64,000 bases of DNA from Dichetophora obliterata (lineage: Eukaryota; Arthropoda; Insecta; Diptera; Sciomyzidae): assembly GCA_963920525.1 (NCBI GenBank), contig OY986437.1:117185215-117249214 (forward strand), written 5' to 3'. The notes under the pieces were generated by a model. It made no database searches. It had not been told where the DNA came from and saw nothing but the letters and a program-made list of their open reading frames with translations. This document shows positions 56,571 to 64,000 of the stretch, one piece after another. Both the position numbers and the translations under genes were made by a program. How positions within the stretch are numbered: the first letter of the stretch is position 1; each line of letters opens with the position of its first letter.

Positions 56571-57292
56571 CATTTTTTAAGATAATTATCTGATTTACAA
56601 TTTTGCTGTAAGCAAATTTTATGTCCGACATAGAGAAGAGGAGGCATTGGCGAATGACCGATTTCTCTCTTGACAGGTTTTTAATTATGCCTTAATTAAG
56701 AGGTCTGCATCAAAAAAATCATTACGAAAATTTTTCGATTTCAGATTAAAAAAAAGTTCACCCCAGCCGGCGAGGCTAAAAATGAAATAAAATTATGTTA
56801 AAATTACATTGCTCTCAACAATTTCAAACCAAAAACAACTTAGCTAAAATAAAACCGTAAAATCGAATTTGTGAATTCGTTATAAACTGTATCCTAAAAA
56901 GGTGTTTTGCTTTTCTTGCACAAAGAAAAAAGAATGGTTTTTAAAAAATTATGGATTTTACAATCTTAATATCTATATTTTTAAATTTTTGTTCTTAGAT
57001 CGAGACTATTTAGATATTATTGCTTTTTTGTATCTAGATTTTCTCTTTTATTTTTGAATTTGTATTTTTTTTTTAAAAGAAAAAAAAAGAAAAAATGCGC
57101 TTAATTTATAAATCTGTATATTTAAAAATTTTGTGTGTGCTGGCTTGTAAGTTATAGTATTAACTCAAGAATCACTAGAGGTAAGCCGTTCATAACATAC
57201 ACAACTCAAATAAAGTTTAAGGCTTGACCATAAGGAAGATCCTTTTGCTTTCACTATCATATTGTTTCGATGAGTTTATTCAAACATGTTTC
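56571..57292. other. non-coding stretch
   Basis: AT-rich, no gene recognised. Confidence 0.45.
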
Positions 57293-57480
57293 AAATCATA
57301 TGGAACGTAAACAATGGGTTGGTCACTGCAAAATAACTCAAGACTACTGAAGAGGAACTGTAGCTACTTCCGACACAGGCTGTCACACAATCACAGTCTG
57401 CTGTTTGATTGACTTTATAGAAAGTTGTTGTTGTTATTGCCTACTGTCACAAATTACTTGACCTAAATTATAACCTTGAA
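57293..57480 (+). repeat. interspersed ~180-bp repeat, copy 3 of 3
   Basis: Shares GGGTTGGTCAC, CTCAAGACTACTGAAGAGG, GTAGCTACTTCCGACACAGG and TTGATTGACTTTATAG followed by a GTTGTTGTTATTGCC run with the other two copies. Confidence 0.65.
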
Positions 57481-57582
57481 AAATCATCAGAGGTCACAAT
57501 TAATTATGTGAATCTAAAAAAATTGGATTGCTAATCCTTAATCGGTCTTAATTTTATACTATGTTCATGCTCATAAAATTTA

Positions 57583-58600
57583 TTAATATTATTATTATTT
57601 ATTATTATTATTATTTTATTTATTATTTATAAACAATTTTGATATAACAATAGTTCAAATACACTTAAGATTAAATACACAATACAAAATTGATTTACAA
57701 ATTACTGCATTCAGATGTTCAAAATGAACAAGTGTTGAAAAGCAGTTGACATATCATGAAATAAAAACCATTACTAATGTATTGAGGTGGGGTCATGAAT
57801 GCAAAACATTAAGATATGTATCACGATGACTGGTAAAAGTAGTTTAACAATACTTATAGATATAGATATTTGAAAACTAAGCTTTTGTAAATAAAAAATC
57901 AGATAATAAGTAACAGTGTAACTAAACTGACAAGAAAAATATGCAATAAATTATAGATAGGGAAAAAGAAAAAAGAAAAGAAAAAAATAAAATATATAAT
58001 TATACTTGAACAGAGGTCAGAGTGTTAACAGTTTTAAAGTCAAACATAAACAGCCATGTTTTTACCTCTCTAAGAAACAAAATAATATTTCTAATGCAAC
58101 GAATATTAAATTATTACCCTTAAGTTATGTCTAGCATAGCTTCTATTAATTAAGTAACCAGATCTTTTGAAAAAAACTTTAAGTACTTTATAGTAGTATA
58201 AATGCCTAATTGGCAACACATTTAAGATTTTAAACAATGGAAAGCTACTATCTAATTTCCTTTTATGGCAAATTAAACGAATGGCATGTTTTTGAGCAAC
58301 CAGTAGTGGATGAATCTTAATTAAATGGGTTCCTCCCCAACAAGGTATCCCATATTGCAATTTAGAATGAAATATTCCATGGTACATGCAATTCAGTAAT
58401 TTTGACGAGCAGTATGATTTCAGTAGGTAAATTTTTCTAGTTGCACTCAAGAGATATCGTTTCAGAGCAATAGTATGATCTAACCATGACCATTTCCAGT
58501 CCAATAATATAAATAAATTGCTATTGTTCATGCTATTTTTGCTTTTTCGAACAGTGTATCGACGTATCGAATTAAAAATTTTTTCGAATTTCACATTCTA
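57583..58600 (-). pseudogene. LINE 3' fragment with (TAA)n tail
   Basis: The frame 58594-58106 (162 aa) resembles the C-terminal domain of jockey-superfamily LINE polymerases: SATRKIYLLKSYCSSKLLNC, FHSKLQYGIPCWGGTH, LVAQKHAIRLICHKRKLDSS, FPLFKILNVLPIRHLYYYKV. The W and G of the CWGG motif and the AQK-A-R pattern are kept. The catalytic region is absent through 5' truncation. About 500 bp of non-coding 3' region leads to a TTATTATTATTT (TAA-type) tail near 57583-57630. The right edge at about 58600 directly touches the foldback element. Confidence 0.7.
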
Positions 58601-58601
58601 A

Positions 58602-59944
58602 GAGGTCTCAAAAATTGTATAGGGTGGTGAAGATCTCCCAAAACAGATTTTAGTAAAAAATAAGGAAAAATAAGAAGAATCTCCCGCAAGGACAAAGTTG
58701 TTTTTCGAGAAAAATAGTCAAAAATCAGTAGCTCAAAACGCTTTAATTTTTGTAAGAAAAACTATATATCTCTTTAAGCAAAAGTAAATATAGAATAAAA
58801 CTAACAATATTTTGGAAAATACTATCAAATCTGATTGTCTAAATTTTGGCAATTTTGATTAAAGTGTTGACGTTTTTCTTAGATTTGGTGATTTAATAAT
58901 TTACATATTTTTTGTATATGCATTTTCTTGTTTTGGAGAAATGTATACTTGAATGCAATTTTTTAACTTTTACAAAAAACTTAATATAAGGTTTTATATC
59001 TCGGGCACCAGAAGTGGCAGCGAAAATAATTTTCTCAATTCGGATTCTGCAAATAGTTTTGAACGAAGCCCTGTCTGATACTATCTATTTTAAAACAGCA
59101 GGAAAAGGCCACGATTTTTTTTCCTATTTTGATATTTAAAAAAGTTACTTCAAGCTTGAAATGTTACAATTTTGTTCATATCTCCTATATGGTTATTATT
59201 TCCTCAAAACACTTCATAACAACACTTTTTAAGTCAATTGAAACCCATCAAATGGCAAACTCAGAAACTCAAAATTTTAGTATAACATTTTTATGAATGC
59301 TGAGTTGAGGTGTTTTAATGAAATAATAAAATTCTTATGAAAGGAAAATTTTTTTAAAAATTGAAATAGGAAAAAAATCGTGGTCTTAACCTAGTGTTGT
59401 AAATTTGTATTTTTGGATCGGCTGTTGTTCTAAGAAGAATCTAAAGTAAAGAAATTATCTTCGGTACCACTTCTGGTGCCCGAGATATAAAGCCTTATAT
59501 TAATTTTTTGAAAAAGTTTAAAAATTGCATTCAAGTATATATTTCTCAACAACAAGAAAATGCATATACAAAAAATATGTAAATTATTAAATCACCAAAT
59601 CTAAGAAAAACGTCAACACTTTAATCAAAATTGCCAAAATTTAGACAATCAGATAGCAATCAAAAGTTCTGTGTTACCTCGAGTGTACCTTTAGATTCAA
59701 ATATCCTTCACACAGGACCTTGTGGGTAAAAATAGAGAGTGGCATCGTGTTTGGCAGGATATTGTTAGTTAAAGTCTTTATCTACTTTTGCTGTAAGCAT
59801 ATGTAGTTTTTCTTACAAAAATCAAAGCATTTTAAGATCGTGATTTTTTACTGTTTTCATTAAAAAAACAACTTTGTCCTTGCGGGACATTATTTATTTT
59901 CCCCTAAAAAAATCTTGACCGCTCTATGCAACTTTTGAGACCTC
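58602..59944. mobile_element. 1.34-kb foldback element with ~550-600-bp arms
   Basis: The left arm (58602 to about 59150) and right arm (about 59345-59944) are inverted copies. From the outside in they share GAGGTCTCAAAA-TTG, AACTTTGTCCTTGCGGGA, AATTTTTGTAAGAAAAACTA, AAGTGTTGACGTTTTTCTTA, TGCATTTTCTTGTT and TATATCTCGGGCACCAGAAG. The right arm carries about 100 bp of extra sequence (59657-59760). The centre is non-coding, and no transposase was recognised. No clear target duplication. Confidence 0.8.
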
Positions 59945-60063
59945 GTAGAATCTAAATTTCTTGATACGCCCTAGAGTTCAAGCTGCTTTTAATGCAGCAT
60001 TAGCCTCAATTTTGATATTTTTGTTTCGAAAACAGATCTTGGATAACCGACTGTTGTTAAAAA

Positions 60064-60360
60064 TATTATGAGTAACGTTATTGAAGCTACAAATTTATAT
60101 GGAAAATATCAAGGTTATAATGTTATATTGCCTAGGATACCTTAAATTCCAAACGACACACAATGGTTCCATTTCAATTTAAGTGTTTACGATTCTTAGT
60201 TCTTTTGGCATTCACAACGACCACAAACCAAATTGGTTTTTATGCAATTACTTGCAGCAATGGGTGTGACAACATTAATTGTTTGGGACAAGCATCTAGC
60301 TTACCACATTCGTCAATATCTAAGTTTGTTGATTCGAAAGCTCACCAATCAAACTATGGT
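60064..60360 (+). pseudogene. unrecognised interrupted reading frame
   Basis: One frame starting ATGAGTAACGTT (60069) reads SNVIEATNLYGKYQGYNVIL, PNDTQWFHFNLSVYDS and TKLVFMQLLAAMGVTTLIVW before ending at about 60356, broken only by TAA (60142-60144) and TAG (60196-60198). Residue choice looks protein-like (Trp, aromatic and hydrophobic patches), unlike the neighbouring AT-rich noise. I do not recognise the family. An overlapping 85-aa frame (60163-60420) with a hydrophobic start exists in another phase and cannot be excluded. Low confidence either way. Confidence 0.25.
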
Positions 60361-60420
60361 TTGAATATGCGTGGGATAATAGTAAAATTATCATCGATTT
60401 GTACAGCCGCGAATTTATAA

Positions 60421-63400
60421 ATTTAACGTTAATTTTATCATACTGCATCACGGAAGCTAAACCAGAAAGTAATGAAAACGGCAAATGGTATTGCAAATGG
60501 CATAATACTACCAAAAATAACGAAAAAAAGAAATAATTCCGATTTTGCTTACATAGAAATTGAACTTAAGTGCGATACCCACTTTTTAAACTACTTGTTC
60601 GACAACCCGACTAATGATCAAATTGAAGATACTAACATTGAAATCTTCAAAAATTTGCTATAATGCAAAATTTCTACCGAACGCATTCTAGCCTTTGACA
60701 ATAGCTACAAATTTATTGTCCTTCTTACTAAAATTGTATAAGATTTATTATTTCTTATAATACAATCATAATAATAACTTTTCATTTTAATTTTTTTCTT
60801 TTTGTGTTGCGCAATGCGAATAAATGACGTGAAACATCTAGACCATTGTTATTGTTTTGATGTTAGTTCATTTATTTAACATTAATTTTGCATTAACTTA
60901 TAAAAGACGTCAAAAACATTTGGACCATTATTATTGGGTTATTTTTTAATTTAGGGCAACAAAATTTAAATTTTCGGTCTAACAATCGAAAAGCACTGAA
61001 AGCACTAATATGAAAATGAACCAAAATACCACCATCAAAAAGCAATAGATCTAGTGCGAAAGGCACTGACATGACAACACTGATAATAACGTTGCATGAA
61101 AACGTTGCTGATGCAATTTTGAGCAATATTGAATAATGCCAAAAAAATGCGGTTAAAATTTGATGAAAAACTTTGAAAAAATGTCAGCATAAGAAAGGCA
61201 TAACATTTAACTCAATTTCAGTATTTCACAGAAAGTATTCTTACTTATGTCTTAAAAGGTCTTAAAATTTGAGAAACTCCAAAGTAAAGCAAAAAAAATT
61301 AAATTTTTGTGAATAAAAATTCGTACAACAACCAAAGGCGGTTGCTTGCAATTAGATTACTTTCAATAATAGGAGCAATTAAATTGCCATTGCTGCAACT
61401 AAAACAGCGATAGCAGCTGCTGCAACAAACACAACAACAGTGAACAACAGTCGCCGAACTGGCTGCATTGGTATGACCAAAGCATGCGCTGCCATGCCCA
61501 GCTACCAAGTCAAGCCATGCCTTGCATTATAGTTGAGCTGCATTATAGTTCAGCTAAAATTAAACATATGTACAAGCAATCGGCGACAAATTGCACACAC
61601 AACAGAAACAACAACAATACTCGATCAACTGGATTTTCAAGCTCACCTTGTTGGTGCTTATAAAAAGAATCCATTAATATAGAGTGGAAGCGATAAAATT
61701 TCAAACTGAAACTGATTGTCGCTCGAAACATAAGCAGCAAGATTTGTTGCTGTTAATGTTGTTACTTTTAGCTGGCTGAACTGCATAAGCAGAACCACAG
61801 CTTGGCTCATTTGATATTCTAGTCGCGTATTATTTGTGTTTAAAGCAAAATTGCGCGCCAATCAATCTTCGTGGCCAGTTTACAATAGCTAAGAAGATTG
61901 TTGAAAAATTGTCCAATTATGGGAGAAGGCTTGGAAGAGTGAAAGAGGGTGGGTTACCCACCGCAGCCAAAGTGTAGCCCAGGTGAGCAAGCCAAGCATT
62001 ATTAAACGACTGACTTAGAGCTACTAGCTATCAATAGAAGTAATTTCAAACGATTGTGCTGCGCATATGTGCCGGTGTTTGCGTGTGTGTGTATGTGTGT
62101 ATTTGTGTGTATCTTCGAAAGTGACTTTGCCTATGCATGGTGTTGAGTGCTGGTGCGTGTGCGCAGCTCAAAATAATCGCATGCCTGCATTCAAGCTTAA
62201 TACGCAGTCTTTTTGCTGCATGTTTTAGAATTAATATCACGTATACGACATGGTGCGCAGTGCACGTAATCAACGCACGATCAGCCCTGCTTGCTTCTTC
62301 ACTCTTTCTCTTGCTGCTGCTGCTCACACATGATGTGCACTAGCCTGCAGCTAAAAAATCAACAACAATAGCAACAATAACAACAACATGTAATGCAACT
62401 TGTGCTGAACGCCGTAGACTCGGTGTCGTCGTCTTCGTCTTTGTCTTCGCTGTTGTGGTGTTATTGTTACCGTATATATATTAGCTGCTGATGTTGATTT
62501 TATATTTTTTGTTGTTAATTTGAGTTTTCATTTAATATGTACTTTTTTTTATATTTGAATCATTGAGTACATTTTTCTTTTGGCTCAATTTGTGCCTCAC
62601 CGGTTTTAACTGATTGTGTAAATGTAAGTGAATGTTTGTGTATGCGCGCATGTGTGTTTGTGTTCAAAAGACATGTTCAATGCGATGGCAGACATTCAGT
62701 CATTTCAGTTGTTGTTGTCAGCAAATAAAGTTGCCTCATTTCGCGCGCAAAACACAGTTCGTTGTCGGCCGCTCTTGTTATTTATTTGTTTTTCTTTTAT
62801 TGGTTGTTGTGGTTTTTGTTCTACTCTCAATCGTAAATTACGCACAACATTCTATAAATCCCATTTTATCAGCATCAACAACGTACTTGTGCCAAGTGAT
62901 AGTGTACAAATAATTTAAAAGAAAGACAGAGTAACACATGCAATAGATTGCAAGCTATCCACAACAGCACCAGCACCACCATCACCACCAAAATATCATT
63001 TAAAAAATTAATTGCAACAAGAGGCAGACACTCAAACAGACAGTCGCAAAGTCAGACAGAGAAGAGTGAATTTGTAGACGCCCACAATTTAATGTCTGCT
63101 GATCTTAACATCTGTCGCAAAAGTGTTTTAATTTTTACCACATATATTGTGTTAAAATTCATCTAAAAATGGAGGCAAGTTTTCAAAATTATTATACTAA
63201 AAATAGAGAGTAGTAGATAGTAGTAGTAATATTTGTTCTGTAATAAAAAAAACTTAGAGAAAACATTTTAATTGCGATCTTAACTAAATTATTGTCTCTC
63301 TTTCATAAACTGAAAACCACTGCTGCGTATATACTTTAGTCAAGAGTTGATAGTGATTTAAAGTAAAATAAATACAAATATACTTTCTTACGTATATCAA

Positions 63401-64000
63401 ATGAGATAATCTTAAATGCTCATAGATAGTGTTGCTTAAAATAACCCATTTCAAATATTGTTAGTTATTATATACGTAGTATTGCAATAAAATTGTTTGA
63501 TAAATTTAGTTAAGAAATAATTTACACTGCATTATGTTAAAAGTTAATTGTCCGATTTGCATAAACACGAAAGTACATCTTATAACAGGAAAAAACTTTG
63601 TCAACGTGGTAACAACGTGATCTGAGGCACTTTCTTCACTAGTGCAATTTTATCATTAGCATGCAGTTCTATTTTTTAAATTAAAAGGTATTTGTGACCA
63701 ATATTCGAATTGATAAATTAAAAAAAAAAAAATTATTTTTCTCCAGATACAGATGCTCATTTCACATTTGATTCGTAATTTGATAAAATTTAACCGATTC
63801 CTTGAGTAATATGCGTGCCTTCACAACTGAAAATAGTGTTGATTTTCTTTGATACGAGCATAATAAGGTTCACAAATGATTTATAACATTTTACTTATTT
63901 ATCTTATATTTAACATTTCGTGCAAAACGACTGTTGAAATTCAAAAGTTATTTGCAAAAACAGCGTTCATATTGCATTTGTTATTTAAAATTTGAAAGTT
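60421..64000. other. non-coding stretch with microsatellites
   Basis: No gene recognised. A 63-aa frame (60472-60663) has no identifiable domain. CAA/CAG-rich patches lie at 61390-61450 and 62355-62390, and TG-rich runs at about 62075-62115 and 62630-62660. Such patches are common in fly regulatory and intronic DNA, but no specific element can be named. Confidence 0.5.

Noticed and set aside
62046..62918. Frames of 68-96 aa near TG- and CTT-rich sequence
   Set aside because: Low-complexity hydrophobic translations in overlapping phases on both strands; no domain or signal that would set one apart.
1..64000. CRISPR arrays, bacterial operons, ribosome binding sites or terminators
   Set aside because: The sequence is clearly insect nuclear DNA; no regularly spaced repeat-spacer arrays or prokaryotic gene layout is present.
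1..64000. LTR retrotransposon or endogenous retrovirus
   Set aside because: No pair of long direct repeats with TG-CA ends and no protease, integrase or envelope motif was seen; all reverse transcriptases found are of the LINE type.

Overview
The window is a gene-poor, AT-rich piece of a higher-fly (brachyceran Diptera) genome, probably a tephritid-like fly. The organism call rests on three things: the one solid host gene is a fly-type secreted lipase with two short introns; CAA/CAG and TTG trinucleotide runs are frequent; and several mariner remnants have the 41-residue spacing between the second and third catalytic Asp (DD41D) described from tephritids. The species cannot be named from sequence alone.

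Layout. 1-11300: no host gene, but several short inverted-repeat elements, including a TTAA-flanked element and an element built on CCGAAAC repeats. 11309-12413 (minus): a complete three-exon lipase gene. 13491-17268: two Helitron-like non-autonomous elements, a foldback element and a small MITE family. 17472-25860: LINE 3' ends and three separate DD41D-type mariner copies, each with TA-flanked terminal inverted repeats and each broken in a different way. 28564-34545: another MITE, two hAT-type insertions (8-bp target duplications) only 48 bp apart, and a decayed DD34D mariner. 35959-44455: two 1011-bp copies of one TTA-flanked element in opposite orientation, with LINE remnants and a tRNA-headed SINE between them. 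49015-58600: LINE remnants, among them a jockey-like LINE nested in an RTE-like LINE with a recognisable target duplication. 58602-59944: a 1.3-kb foldback element. 60000-64000: apparently non-coding, with microsatellites and one unrecognised interrupted reading frame.

The genes do not form a pathway. The lipase is a stand-alone digestive/secretory-type gene, and nearly everything else is mobile DNA in various stages of decay. I found no clear new biological system. The best candidates for something undescribed are the paired 1011-bp element with two divergent small ORFs, one of them nearly unchanged between copies; a hAT-type element whose two halves carry the same unrecognised coding segment in opposite orientation; and a repeat module found in three arrangements: joined to a tRNA-like head, alone, and as an inverted pair.
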